A DNA stretch of 64,000 nucleotides. Source: SpSt-333 sp964371615 (lineage in GTDB: Bacteria > Bacteroidota > Ignavibacteria > UBA10030 > UBA8401). The position numbers were made by a program, and so were the translations under genes. The stretch is taken from the NCBI GenBank assembly GCA_964371615.1, contig CAYJMS010000001.1, positions 682,001-746,000 of the forward strand. The letters are read 5' to 3'. This document shows, piece after piece, positions 16,965-26,514 of the stretch; positions within the stretch are counted from its first letter, which is position 1, and each line of letters opens with the position of its first letter. A model generated the notes under the pieces. That model worked only from the letters and a program-made list of their open reading frames with translations, had not been told where the DNA came from and did not search any database.

Positions 16965-17729
16965 ATGATACTGATTTTACCGGCGATCGACATAAAGAAT
17001 GGCCGCTGTGTTCGGCTGGTCCAGGGTGCGCCCGGAACGGAAAAGATCTATTCCGATGATCCCGTGCAAATGGCAGTGCTGTGGCGCGGTGAAAATGCAA
17101 AAACACTCCATGTAGTCGACCTGGACGGTGCATTCGGCGGAACGATGCAAAATCTTGAAGTACTTCGCCGGATGATCGCGGCAGTCGATATTCCTATCCA
17201 GGTTGGGGGCGGCATACGCACCTACGACCAGGTACAACAATTACTGGAATGCGGAATTTATCGCATCGTCATCGGCACGTCGGCTATCGACGATCCTGAT
17301 CTTGTGGCGCGCTGCGTCACCGACTTTGGCGCACGGAAGATCGTCGTTGGCATCGATGCAAAGAACGGCGTCGTTATGACAAAAGGATGGCAGGAAAACA
17401 CCGGTATCGAAGCAGTTTCGCTGGCATTGAATATGAAAGCGCTCGGCGTTTGTCGTATCGTCTACACGGATATCTCTCGTGACGGCATGCTGACGGGACC
17501 GAATTTTTCAGCTATTCAAGAAATGGCGCAAAAGACTGGATTGCGCGTCACCGCATCGGGAGGCGTGTCGGGATACCAGGATCTGATCGGTTTGCAAGAA
17601 CTTGAAAAATTCGGAGTCGATTCCGTTATTATCGGCAAGGCGCTGTATGAAAATAAATTTTCGTGTCAGGCTTTGTGGAGAGCCAACGAGAGGGAATTGG
17701 ACGATCTCGGTCCTACACGGAGAATTTAA
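16965..17729 (+). CDS. hisA: ProFAR isomerase
   Basis: A TIM-barrel enzyme that isomerises the aminoaldose ProFAR to the aminoketose PRFAR. It begins ILPAIDIKNGRCVRLVQG, with the conserved Asp of the first strand. The second catalytic Asp is in VYTDISRDGM. Both phosphate-binding loops (GGGIRT; ASGGVSG) are present. 254 residues, slightly longer than usual at the C-terminus. It lies 12 bases after hisH. Confidence 0.96.
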   Translation: MILILPAIDIKNGRCVRLVQGAPGTEKIYSDDPVQMAVLWRGENAKTLHVVDLDGAFGGTMQNLEVLRRMIAAVDIPIQVGGGIRTYDQVQQLLECGIYRIVIGTSAIDDPDLVARCVTDFGARKIVVGIDAKNGVVMTKGWQENTGIEAVSLALNMKALGVCRIVYTDISRDGMLTGPNFSAIQEMAQKTGLRVTASGGVSGYQDLIGLQELEKFGVDSVIIGKALYENKFSCQALWRANERELDDLGPTRRI

Positions 17730-17763
17730 CTGCAATGGGGAAGACGTTTTTGAAGGAAGTCGA

Positions 17764-18522
17764 GTGTTAGCAAAGAGAATTATACCGTGTCTTGATGTCG
17801 ATAACGGACGGGTTGTTAAAGGGATCAATTTTGTCGAATTGGTGGATGCCGGCGATCCGGTGGAACAGGCAAAGTTCTACAATGCGGAAGGGGCGGATGA
17901 ATTGATCTTTCTCGACATTACGGCATCGTCAGAAGACCGTGCGACAGTCATCGATATGGTGCGCAGAACTGCGGAGGAAGTGACAATTCCGTTCACCATC
18001 GGCGGCGGAATTCGCACGGCGGCTGATATGCGCGTGATGCTGCGGAACGGTGCGGATAAAGTCTGCGTCAATACTGCCGCGGTTAAGAATCCCGAATTGC
18101 TGAAAGAAGGAGCGTCCGTCTTCGGCGTACAGTGCATTGTTGTCGCCATCGATGCAAAAAAAACCGCGGAGAAGAAATGGAAAGTGTTCATCCACGGCGG
18201 CAGGACCGAGACGGTATTGGATGCGGTTGAATGGGCGCAGCAGGCAGAAGAATCCGGTGCCGGAGAAATTATGCTCACCAGCATGGATCGGGACGGAACG
18301 AAGGATGGATACGATCTCGATTTGTTGAAAGCTGTCTGTTCTGCCGTCAGGATACCGGTCATTGCCAGCGGCGGAGCGGGAAATTTGGAGCATCTCTACG
18401 AAGCGTTCAGTGTTGCCGACGCTGATGCGGTCCTCGCCGCATCCATTTTCCACTTCCGTCAGTATACGATCGGCCAGGCAAAAGAATATTTAAAGAATAA
18501 AAATATCCACGTACGAATATAA
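17764..18522 (+). CDS. hisF: Imidazole glycerol phosphate synthase, cyclase subunit
   Basis: TIM-barrel cyclase that joins ammonia and PRFAR to give imidazole glycerol phosphate and AICAR, in complex with HisH. I chose a GTG at 17764 giving (M)LAKRIIPCLDVDNGRVVKG, which matches the family start exactly. It is preceded by GAAGGAAG at a good distance. The open frame extends to 17602 but overlaps hisA there. Catalytic Asp residues are in the CLDVDNG and TSMDRDGTKDG motifs. 252 residues. Confidence 0.96.
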   Translation: MLAKRIIPCLDVDNGRVVKGINFVELVDAGDPVEQAKFYNAEGADELIFLDITASSEDRATVIDMVRRTAEEVTIPFTIGGGIRTAADMRVMLRNGADKVCVNTAAVKNPELLKEGASVFGVQCIVVAIDAKKTAEKKWKVFIHGGRTETVLDAVEWAQQAEESGAGEIMLTSMDRDGTKDGYDLDLLKAVCSAVRIPVIASGGAGNLEHLYEAFSVADADAVLAASIFHFRQYTIGQAKEYLKNKNIHVRI

Positions 18523-18574
18523 TTTAAATGCGCACGGGCCACGGTGGATTACCGTGAAGTGCGAACAGCACGCT

Positions 18575-18964
18575 ATGAAAATACTTGAAACAGTGAAGTT
18601 CGACTCCTATGGTCTTGTTCCGGCAATCGCTCAGGACGACCGTTCAGGCGAGGTCTTGATGATGGCATGGATGAATCGCGAGAGCCTGGAAGAAACCATC
18701 CGAACGCGCCGGGCGGTCTACTGGAGCCGGTCGCGAAAAAAGGTATGGCGGAAAGGGGAGGAATCCGGACATGTGCAGGAAGTTCTCTCCATTCATCTTG
18801 ATTGTGATGCCGACGTTCTCCTGCTTCGGGTGAACCAGATCGGCGGAGCGGCATGTCATACCGGACACCGCAGTTGCTTCTATCGCGAAGTGACCGGCGG
18901 CGGTAACGAACTTACAGTAAAGGGCAACGTCGTTTTCGATCCGGCCGTTGTGTATAAAAAATGA
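18575..18964 (+). CDS. hisI: Phosphoribosyl-AMP cyclohydrolase
   Basis: Step 3 of histidine synthesis. The zinc and magnesium ligands are in HLDCDADVLLL and the ACHTGHRSCFYR motif; substrate contact segments include MMAWMNRESL and YWSRSRKKVWRKGE. It has only the HisI domain: the HisE pyrophosphohydrolase is not fused to it and not seen nearby. The start is either the ATG at 18575 (129 aa) or a GTG at 18554 (136 aa); neither has a clear ribosome site. It overlaps the PfkB gene by 4 bases. Confidence 0.94.
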   Translation: MKILETVKFDSYGLVPAIAQDDRSGEVLMMAWMNRESLEETIRTRRAVYWSRSRKKVWRKGEESGHVQEVLSIHLDCDADVLLLRVNQIGGAACHTGHRSCFYREVTGGGNELTVKGNVVFDPAVVYKK

Positions 18965-19866
18965 AAGTGACGATTATCGGACATTTTTGCGTCGATGTGT
19001 TCCATCGATCCGACGGCAGTGAAGAAAAAAAACTCGGCGGTATTTATCATGCCATTGCCGCAATGGCAAGTCTCGCTTCCGACCAAGACCGGCTTTTTCC
19101 GGTCTTCGGAGCCGGAGAAGCGGAAATAAGCCAGATTACTTCGTCGTTGTCGGTATATCCGAACGTCGATCTCAGCGGCATGTTCGTTCAGCCGAACGGG
19201 TCGAACGTCGTCCACTACTTTGATGAACGGCCGAACGAATGCGTCGAGAACATTTCCGCACCGATTCCGTTTGAAACGATCGAACCGTTTCTCGCCGTTG
19301 ACGGTGTTTATATCAATATGATTTCCGGATCGGACATCACACTGGAGACGCTGGATCATATTCGTCTGGCGGTGCGAAGCCGGAAAACGCCCATCCACTT
19401 TGACATGCACTGCCTGACGCTGGGCATCAATCCGGACGGAACCAGGTTCCGACGGGCAATGAGCGATTGGCGGCGGTGGTGCTTTATGATCGATAGTGTC
19501 CAGATGAATGAGGAAGAAGCCCGAGGAATTACGCTTGAACAGTACGGCGATGAAGCATTTGCCAAACAGATGATGCCCCTCATGGTAAAGGCGTTCGTCG
19601 TTACCAGGGGAAAAATGGGTGCGACAGTATATCGGGACGAGCATAAAGTGCTGAAACGAATCGATGTTAATGGCGACGCCAACGAAGATCCGGTGTCGGA
19701 TATAGGCAGCGGGGATATTTTCGGTGCAGCGTTCCTGTTCGCGTTTCTCAAGAAGAACAATTATGCGGAAGCCGCATCCATCGCCCATGCGGTTGCTGCA
19801 TACAGCACACGTTTTCCGGTTGCCGACAAACATCGGGAACTCCGCGCACAGAGGACTTTGCTATGA
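18961..19866 (+). CDS. PfkB/ribokinase-family kinase
   Basis: 301 residues with the PfkB fold: an N-terminal GHFCVDVF strand, a Gly-Gly (KLGGIYHAI) substrate-lid motif at about 25-33, and the C-terminal catalytic motif DIGSGDIFGAAF at about 240-251. The latter varies from the usual DTxGAGD but keeps the catalytic Asp. The substrate cannot be read from sequence. It overlaps hisI and the following RmlD-like gene by 4 bases each (ATGA), so it is co-translated with both. That context, with a nucleotide-sugar reductase-like protein, hints at a sugar or nucleoside substrate. Confidence 0.85.
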   Translation: MKVTIIGHFCVDVFHRSDGSEEKKLGGIYHAIAAMASLASDQDRLFPVFGAGEAEISQITSSLSVYPNVDLSGMFVQPNGSNVVHYFDERPNECVENISAPIPFETIEPFLAVDGVYINMISGSDITLETLDHIRLAVRSRKTPIHFDMHCLTLGINPDGTRFRRAMSDWRRWCFMIDSVQMNEEEARGITLEQYGDEAFAKQMMPLMVKAFVVTRGKMGATVYRDEHKVLKRIDVNGDANEDPVSDIGSGDIFGAAFLFAFLKKNNYAEAASIAHAVAAYSTRFPVADKHRELRAQRTLL

Positions 19867-20774
19867 AGCGTGTGTTGGTCTGCGGCAGCAACGGGTTGCT
19901 CGGACAACGGCTGGCGATGCTGTTCGACGGGAAATCCGACTACGAAGTGCTGCATACCTCGCACCATCGGACATTTGCTCTGGATGAACCGCATATCGAT
20001 TATACGCAGCTCGATATTGCGAACAAAAGCGATGTAAAAAGCCTGGTCTCCAGTTATCGGCCGGATGTTGTGTTGAATGCCGCTGCCATGACCAATGTGG
20101 ATGAATGCGAAACTCACCGCGAACTCGCGTGGAAACATAACGTGACAGCGGTGGAGAATCTCGTGGAAGTGTGTCGGCGAATCAATGCGAAATTAGTGCA
20201 TGTCTCCACCGATTATGTTTTTGACGGCATGAGTGGAAAATATACGGAAGAGGACAGGGCGCATCCGGTTAATTATTACGGCAAAACAAAACTCGCCGGT
20301 GAGAATGTGATACGATCGAGCGGTATCGATTATGCCATTCTCAGAACCGTGCTCCTCTACGGCGTCGGCGTCGGGGTGAAAAACAATTTTGCGTTATGGG
20401 TAATCGACAATCTGACCGAAAAAAAGGAGATTCGCTGCGTCGATGATCAGATCAGCAATCCGACGCACGTCCACGATCTGGCCATGGCGGTAAAAACAGC
20501 AGCCGACGAACCGGTGTCGGGTGTGTTCCATATCAGCGGTTCGGAGATCGTGAGCCGGTACGCGTTTGCCGTGAAGGCGGCAGAGCTTTTTGGATTCGAT
20601 TCTCAGTGTATACGCCGTGTGAAATCCGCGGACATTCCGCGGCCGGCACTGCGGCCGATGAACACATCGTTTGTGATCGACAAAGCGCAGCGCGTATTGC
20701 GGTATCAACCGATGAATGTCACACAGGGCTTAACGCTATTCCATCAAGAACTAACGGGGATTGTGCTTAACTAA
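19863..20774 (+). CDS. RmlD-like sugar-nucleotide reductase (SDR superfamily)
   Basis: Extended short-chain dehydrogenase of the dTDP-4-dehydrorhamnose reductase type. Seen are the Rossmann motif GSNGLLGQRLA at 8-18, the family VSTDYVFDG at about 118-126, and the catalytic Tyr-x-x-x-Lys as YYGKTKLAGE. 303 residues. There is no rmlABC cluster around it, so a rhamnose role is not certain; it may act on another NDP-sugar. It overlaps the PfkB kinase by 4 bases, and the lipoprotein gene follows after one base. Confidence 0.85.
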   Translation: MKRVLVCGSNGLLGQRLAMLFDGKSDYEVLHTSHHRTFALDEPHIDYTQLDIANKSDVKSLVSSYRPDVVLNAAAMTNVDECETHRELAWKHNVTAVENLVEVCRRINAKLVHVSTDYVFDGMSGKYTEEDRAHPVNYYGKTKLAGENVIRSSGIDYAILRTVLLYGVGVGVKNNFALWVIDNLTEKKEIRCVDDQISNPTHVHDLAMAVKTAADEPVSGVFHISGSEIVSRYAFAVKAAELFGFDSQCIRRVKSADIPRPALRPMNTSFVIDKAQRVLRYQPMNVTQGLTLFHQELTGIVLN

Positions 20775-20775
20775 T

Positions 20776-21576
20776 ATGAAAACACTGAATCAGGTCTTTG
20801 CTGTCGCTCTCTCTGCACTTCTTCTTTTTTCCTGTTCATCGACAAAAGATGCGGCGTCGGATGCCGACAAGCTCAAGAGGCCGTCGGCGCCGATTACATC
20901 AACGGTGAAAATCCTCTCGATTAATCTTGCCCATAGTCTGCAGGATAAAACGGATGTCAAACAGTTCGCCGAATGGGTGAAAACCACCGGTGCGGAAGTC
21001 GTTGCCGTCCAACAAATTACACGGCCCAGGGAATCGCAGCAGGGTTTCGATTCCTACAGGGAATTGCTGAACCGTCTCGATATGCGCGGAACATTTGCAA
21101 AAGCACGATATTTTCAAGGATGGGATTCAGGGAATGCCCTGCTGAGCATGTATCCGCTGCTGCAGTCGAACGCCTATACGCTTCCAGTCGGCAAGGGAAA
21201 AGTACGCCGGTCGCTCTCTTTCGGCGTTTTTGAACTCGGACTGAAGTCGGTCGCTTTTGCTTCAACCGATCTCGACGACGTTGACAGCGACGAACGGCTC
21301 AAGCAGGTGCGAGAGATTTTCTCCATACAAAAATCGCTCGAGGAATTCCCGATGATTGTAACGGGAAATTTCGGGGAGCGGTCCAACGGACAATCGTCGG
21401 CGGCAATGTCGGCGCAGTACCAGGCATCGCATTCGACGTCCGACCAATTATCGGTTGTGACGCAGCACGTCTATGTGCCGAAGCAAAAAAAGATGACCAT
21501 CCTCTCAGCGGAAAAGGTTTTCTACAAACCGTTGAACCAAAACGGTGTTATCGTTACAGTGCAACTTGAACAATAA
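20776..21576 (+). CDS. Lipoprotein with degenerate endonuclease/exonuclease/phosphatase fold
   Basis: Signal peptide with lipobox LLFSC (lipidated C20), then a region like the EEP nuclease superfamily (ILSINLAHSLQDKTDVKQFA; later IVTGNFGE). Key catalytic positions differ: the usual QE after the beta strand reads VQQ, and the usual GDFN reads GNFG. The normal SDH ending is not clear. 266 residues from the ATG at 20776, placed for the signal peptide. Activity is doubtful; it may be a binding or structural protein at the envelope. Confidence 0.7.
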   Translation: MKTLNQVFAVALSALLLFSCSSTKDAASDADKLKRPSAPITSTVKILSINLAHSLQDKTDVKQFAEWVKTTGAEVVAVQQITRPRESQQGFDSYRELLNRLDMRGTFAKARYFQGWDSGNALLSMYPLLQSNAYTLPVGKGKVRRSLSFGVFELGLKSVAFASTDLDDVDSDERLKQVREIFSIQKSLEEFPMIVTGNFGERSNGQSSAAMSAQYQASHSTSDQLSVVTQHVYVPKQKKMTILSAEKVFYKPLNQNGVIVTVQLEQ

Positions 21577-21597
21577 AACAGACCGGGAAAAATCGTC

Positions 21598-22863
21598 ATG
21601 CTCGACATAAAATTTATCAGGGATAATGTCCAACTCGTAAAGAACGGAATCAAAGCAAAGAATGCCGACGATCGAATCGACGAGATCATCCATGGGGATG
21701 AACGACGGCGTGCATTGATCGCCGAAGTGGAAGTATTGAAATCAAAACGGAACGATGTCTCCGCGTCAATCGGTTTGATGAAGAAAAAAGGAGAAGATGC
21801 GAGTGCCGTCATAGCGGAAATGAACGACGTGAAAATCCGCATTCAACAGATCGATGAAGAACTGAAATCGGTCGAGACCACGCTCTACGATCTGCTGTTG
21901 ACTGTGCCGAATATTCCGCATCCCACCGTACCGGTGGGGAACACCCCCGATGAGAACAGAACGGTGTTTGAATGGGGAGAAAAGCCGAAAAATGATTTTC
22001 CGATGAAACCGCACTGGGATCTGACACACTCCCTCGGCATCATCGATTTTGACAGAGGATCGAAAGTGGCCGGTGCAGGATTTCCGTTCTATGTGGGCAA
22101 AGGAGCGATGCTGCAGCGAGCACTGATCAACTTCTTTCTTGACCAGGCAGCAGTGCACGGATACACGGAGATGCAGCCGCCGATCGTTGTCAATGAAGAA
22201 AGTGCCCGCGGAACGGGACAGATTCCGGATAAAGAGGATCTGATGTACGTAGCGACGCGCGATGAATTGTTCATGATTCCGACGGCCGAAGTACCGGTCA
22301 CAAACTTCCACCGGAAGGAAACGTTTGATGAGAAAGAATTGCCGATAAAGTATTGTGCATACACGCCCTGTTTCCGCCGTGAAGCGGGTTCGTACGGGAA
22401 AGATGTCCGCGGGCTGAACCGGCTGCATCAATTTGACAAGGTCGAGCTGGTGAAATTCGTTCATCCGTCGACGTCGTACGATGAGTTGGAAGCGCTCCGC
22501 GCCGATGCAGAAAAATTGTTGCAGATACTCGAGATTCCCTACCGTGTACTGTTGATGTGTACGGGAGATATGGGTTTTACGCAGACCAAAAAATACGATC
22601 TTGAGGTGTGGGCAGCCGGGCAGCAAAAATGGCTGGAGGTGTCCTCCTGCAGTAATTTCGAGACATTTCAGGCTCGGCGGATGAACATTAAATATAAATC
22701 CCGCGATACCGGCAAACAGGAATTCGTCCATACGCTCAACGGTTCCGGTCTGGCGTTACCGCGCATTGTTGCCGCGCTCATTGAGAATAACCAGACACCC
22801 GAAGGGAAAGTAATCGTGCCGAAAGCGCTCCAGCAGTACACCCGTTTTGCACTCATCGAGTAA
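21598..22863 (+). CDS. serS: Serine--tRNA ligase
   Basis: Charges tRNA-Ser with serine. An N-terminal long antiparallel coiled-coil arm (about 27-100) grips the tRNA variable arm. The class II core contains motif 2 (PCFRREAGSYGKDVRGLNRLHQF) and motif 3 (NGSGLALPRIVAALIENNQ). 421 residues, standard. It lies 21 bases after the lipoprotein and 15 before the ABC transporter pair on the same strand. Confidence 0.98.
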   Translation: MLDIKFIRDNVQLVKNGIKAKNADDRIDEIIHGDERRRALIAEVEVLKSKRNDVSASIGLMKKKGEDASAVIAEMNDVKIRIQQIDEELKSVETTLYDLLLTVPNIPHPTVPVGNTPDENRTVFEWGEKPKNDFPMKPHWDLTHSLGIIDFDRGSKVAGAGFPFYVGKGAMLQRALINFFLDQAAVHGYTEMQPPIVVNEESARGTGQIPDKEDLMYVATRDELFMIPTAEVPVTNFHRKETFDEKELPIKYCAYTPCFRREAGSYGKDVRGLNRLHQFDKVELVKFVHPSTSYDELEALRADAEKLLQILEIPYRVLLMCTGDMGFTQTKKYDLEVWAAGQQKWLEVSSCSNFETFQARRMNIKYKSRDTGKQEFVHTLNGSGLALPRIVAALIENNQTPEGKVIVPKALQQYTRFALIE

Positions 22864-22878
22864 GGGGATCCCGCATCC

Positions 22879-24639
22879 ATGAAATCTCTCCTGCGGCTTC
22901 TTCCGTATCTCACCAAATACAAGACCACACTTGCCTGGGGATTGGTGACCGTTATTGTCACCAATCTCTTCACCGTAGCCACGCCCTGGTTTATCGGCAT
23001 GGCGATCGATGAATTGAAGTGGGGCATCGAACGGCAGTCGCTCCACTATACCGATCTGTTTTGGTACTCCGGTCTTATCGTCGGGTTTTCCGCCATTGCG
23101 GGCGTAATGCTTTTTCTGACACGCCAGACGATCATTGTCGTCTCCCGGAAGATTGAATATGATCTCCGGAACGATTTTCTTTCCCACATACAAAAACTGC
23201 CGTACAGTTATTTCCAGAACACGCCCACCGGCGATCTGATGGCGCTGGCAACGAACGATATCAGCGCTGTACGAAACGTGCTCGGGCCGGGAATTATGTA
23301 CCCGTCGGACACATTGATGACGCTGTCAATGTCTCTTGTCTTGATGTTTGTGAAAGATTGGCAACTCACATTGCTGGCGCTCATTCCAATGCCGCTGGTG
23401 TCGATTGCGGTCTACCGGCTCGGTAAAATGATCCATAAGAAATTCGATGAACGGCAGGAACAGTATGCCGAATTGACAACCAGAGCGCAGGAGAATCTTT
23501 CCGGTGCCCGGGTGGTGAAAGCCTACGTCCGTGAAGAGTATGAGATCGAACAGTTCCGAAAGGTGAGCTGGGACTATTTCAAGAAGAATCTCGTTCTTGC
23601 CAGGATTCAATCGATTATGTGGCCGCTGATGTTTATTCTGGTCGGACTCTCACTGTTGATCACGATTTATGTCGGCGGATTGAAAGTAATCGACGGATCG
23701 ATGACCATCGGCACGCTTACCGCGTTCTTCACATATCTCTCCCTGTTGATCTGGCCGATGATTGCCCTGGGATGGGTGACCAATATGTGGCAGCAGGGGG
23801 CAGCCTCCATGCTTCGATTGGCGAAGATCTTCGAAACGGTACCGGAGATCCGCGATACCGAAGAAACCGATCATAGCATCACGGCGGTGGACGGTACGAT
23901 CGAATTCAAGAACGTCCAATTTACTCATCAGTCGGGTACCGCATCGACGCTCGCCGATATCAATTTACGGATTCCGAAAGGATCGGTCCTTGCGATCGTC
24001 GGATATACCGGCGCAGGAAAAAGTACGTTGGTCAATCTGATTCCCCGATTGTATGATGTTACCGGCGGGGAAGTGTTGATCGACGGTATCAACATTAAGA
24101 AAATTCCGTTGGAGGTGCTGAGAAAGAGCATCGGTTATGTTCCGCAGGAAACGTTCTTATTCTCGGAGTCCATCGCGGAAAATATCCGGTACGGTAATGA
24201 CGATGCGCACCGCGAACTGATCCATGAAGCGGCGGAAATTTCGCACATTGCACGGGATGTTGCCGATTTCCCGCAGCGGTTTGACACCATGCTCGGAGAA
24301 CGGGGCATCACACTTTCCGGCGGGCAAAAACAGCGCACAAGTATTGCACGGGCTGTGCTGCGCAATCCAAAAATCCTGATTCTGGATGACGCACTTTCCG
24401 CGGTGGACACACATACGGAAGCGGAGATTCTTGAAAGACTCCGGAGGGTAATGAAGGACCGGACCAGTATCATTATCTCGCACCGAATTTCCACTGTTCA
24501 GCAGGCCGATGCGATTGTTGTGATCGACAAAGGATCCGTCGTCGAACAGGGCACGCACGATGATTTGATTGCACGGGGGGGCATTTACGCCGGTCTCTAC
24601 GAAAAGCAGCAACTGGAAAAAGAACTGGAAGCACTCTGA
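22879..24639 (+). CDS. ABC exporter half-transporter (degenerate Walker B partner)
   Basis: 586 residues: six transmembrane helices (about 1-310) fused to a nucleotide-binding domain. Walker A is GYTGAGKST, the signature is LSGGQKQR, and Walker B reads ILILDDALSAVD, with Asp in place of the catalytic Glu. This half therefore has a hydrolysis-impaired site, as known for one half of heterodimeric exporters such as TM287/288 and BmrCD. Its stop overlaps the start of the partner by one base (TGATG). The substrate is unknown: drug, lipid or peptide export are all possible. Confidence 0.92.
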   Translation: MKSLLRLLPYLTKYKTTLAWGLVTVIVTNLFTVATPWFIGMAIDELKWGIERQSLHYTDLFWYSGLIVGFSAIAGVMLFLTRQTIIVVSRKIEYDLRNDFLSHIQKLPYSYFQNTPTGDLMALATNDISAVRNVLGPGIMYPSDTLMTLSMSLVLMFVKDWQLTLLALIPMPLVSIAVYRLGKMIHKKFDERQEQYAELTTRAQENLSGARVVKAYVREEYEIEQFRKVSWDYFKKNLVLARIQSIMWPLMFILVGLSLLITIYVGGLKVIDGSMTIGTLTAFFTYLSLLIWPMIALGWVTNMWQQGAASMLRLAKIFETVPEIRDTEETDHSITAVDGTIEFKNVQFTHQSGTASTLADINLRIPKGSVLAIVGYTGAGKSTLVNLIPRLYDVTGGEVLIDGINIKKIPLEVLRKSIGYVPQETFLFSESIAENIRYGNDDAHRELIHEAAEISHIARDVADFPQRFDTMLGERGITLSGGQKQRTSIARAVLRNPKILILDDALSAVDTHTEAEILERLRRVMKDRTSIIISHRISTVQQADAIVVIDKGSVVEQGTHDDLIARGGIYAGLYEKQQLEKELEAL

Positions 24640-26414
24640 TGGCAATGCAGGACGACGAAATACTCGGTAAAGCGTACGACGCTCAATTGATGCGCCGGTT
24701 GATCAAGTATCTGACGCCGTACCGGTGGCAAGTGGTTTTGGCGATCGGTCTTGCGCTGGCGGTGTCGGGACTGGAAGCGGTCCGACCGTACTTCACCAAG
24801 ATCGCCGTCGACGTGTACATCGCCAACGGCGACAAGCAGGGATTGCTGTTACTGACCGTTTTGTTTTTCTTTTTGCTTGTCGTACGAGGCGTGGTGCAAT
24901 ATTATAATGCGTACGTAACGCAAAAAATCGGCCAGCATACTATCTTCGATTTACGAATGGAGCTCTTTGCCCACCTGCAGCGGCTGTCGTTGAGATTCTA
25001 CGACAAAAATCCGATCGGCCGGTTGATCACCCGCGTCACCAACGATGTGGAAGTTCTCAACGAAATGTTCTCCTCCGGTATTGTGATGGTCTTCAGCGAC
25101 GTCTTTATGATTATTGGCATCGTCTGGTTCATGTTCACCATGAACTGGCAGTTGGCGCTCATATCGTTGAGCGTGCTGCCGTTCCTGTTTTACGGAACAT
25201 TTCTCTTCCGGAAAAAAGCAAGAGAATCATACCGCGAAGTTCGCCTCTATATTGCCAGGATCAACACGTTTATGCAAGAGCATATCACGGGAATGCTGGT
25301 GGACCAGATCTTCAACCGCGAAAAGAAAGCATTCGAAGAATTTGATAAGCATAATGCCGGCCATCGCGAAGCAAACATCCGGTCGATATTCTATTACGCC
25401 GTCTTTTATCCGAGCGTTGATTTGATTGGAGCGGTGGCGGTGGGGTTGATCATCTGGTATGCGGGGGGAAGCGCACTGGATGGAGCCGTCACGATCGGAA
25501 CGGTAATGGCATTTCTTCAGTTCAACGAAATGTTCTGGAGACCGATTCGCGATCTGTCGGAGAAATACAATATTATGCAGACGGCAATGGCATCGTCCGA
25601 ACGGATATTTAAACTTCTTGACGATACTTCATTTATTGCTGAAACGGATTTCCCGAAAGAATTTCATGATGTGAAAGGGAAGATCGAATTCCGCCACGTC
25701 TGGTTTGCATATAACAACGAGGATTGGGTGTTGAAGGATATTTCTTTCACAATCGAACCGGGACAGACAGCCGCGTTTGTCGGCCACACCGGTGCCGGGA
25801 AAACGACGATCATCAATCTTTTGTCACGTTTTTACGATGTGCAGAAAGGTGAGATCTTGATCGACGATGTGAATATAAAAGATGTTGCACTGGGTGCCCT
25901 GCGACGTCATATTGCCGTCGTACTGCAGGATGTGTTTCTCTTTTCCGGCGATATCAAGGGGAATATCAATCTCGGCAAGGTAGAAATTTCTCTGGAGAAG
26001 ATAAAAGAAGCAGCGGCGATTGTCGGTGTCAACCGGTTTATCGAATCGATGCCGAAACAATATGACGAAGAAGTGAAAGAACGCGGATCCACACTTTCCG
26101 TAGGACAAAAGCAGTTGTTATCGTTTGCACGGGCACTTGCTTTCGATCCGCGGATTCTGGTGCTGGACGAAGCCACGTCAAGCGTGGATACGGAGACGGA
26201 ATTGCTGATCCAATCGGCGATCCAGAAATTACTGGCCCATCGAACGGCCATCGTGATTGCCCACCGGTTATCGACGATTCAGAGTGCGGATAAAATTATC
26301 GTAATGCACAAAGGAGAGATCAGGGAAATGGGGACGCATCAGGAACTGCTGGGAATGAAGGGCGTGTATCACAAGCTGTATCTGCTTCAGTACAAGGAAC
26401 AGGAGGCGGCATAA
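24639..26414 (+). CDS. ABC exporter half-transporter (catalytic partner)
   Basis: 591 residues with the same transmembrane plus NBD layout as the preceding gene. Walker A is GHTGAGKTT, and Walker B is the canonical LVLDEATSSVD with catalytic Glu. The signature is LSVGQKQ instead of LSGGQ. Together with the Asp Walker B of the partner, this reproduces the pattern of one degenerate and one active ATP site in heterodimeric exporters. The 1-base overlap supports equal production. A weak hairpin terminator follows. Confidence 0.92.
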   Translation: MAMQDDEILGKAYDAQLMRRLIKYLTPYRWQVVLAIGLALAVSGLEAVRPYFTKIAVDVYIANGDKQGLLLLTVLFFFLLVVRGVVQYYNAYVTQKIGQHTIFDLRMELFAHLQRLSLRFYDKNPIGRLITRVTNDVEVLNEMFSSGIVMVFSDVFMIIGIVWFMFTMNWQLALISLSVLPFLFYGTFLFRKKARESYREVRLYIARINTFMQEHITGMLVDQIFNREKKAFEEFDKHNAGHREANIRSIFYYAVFYPSVDLIGAVAVGLIIWYAGGSALDGAVTIGTVMAFLQFNEMFWRPIRDLSEKYNIMQTAMASSERIFKLLDDTSFIAETDFPKEFHDVKGKIEFRHVWFAYNNEDWVLKDISFTIEPGQTAAFVGHTGAGKTTIINLLSRFYDVQKGEILIDDVNIKDVALGALRRHIAVVLQDVFLFSGDIKGNINLGKVEISLEKIKEAAAIVGVNRFIESMPKQYDEEVKERGSTLSVGQKQLLSFARALAFDPRILVLDEATSSVDTETELLIQSAIQKLLAHRTAIVIAHRLSTIQSADKIIVMHKGEIREMGTHQELLGMKGVYHKLYLLQYKEQEAA

Positions 26415-26420
26415 TCACTG

Positions 26421-26445
26421 GGGCACTGCATCGTGTGCCCGTTTT
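26421..26445 (+). terminator. Weak hairpin terminator after ABC exporter
   Basis: Stem GGGCAC / GTGCCC (26421-26440) followed by GTTTTGTG. It lies 7 bases past the exporter stop and about 75 before fbp. Confidence 0.5.
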
Positions 26446-26514
26446 GTGTCTCCTCATCTTTTTTAATACTTTCAATCACGTGTCGCTTTAGTCACCGAAC
26501 GTCCGGAGAATGTC

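Noticed and set aside
18880..19833. 317-codon frame opposite the PfkB gene
   Set aside because: Shadow; the plus strand holds clear PfkB motifs and overlapping starts.
21766..22731. 321-codon frame opposite serS
   Set aside because: Shadow of serS; no protein-like features.
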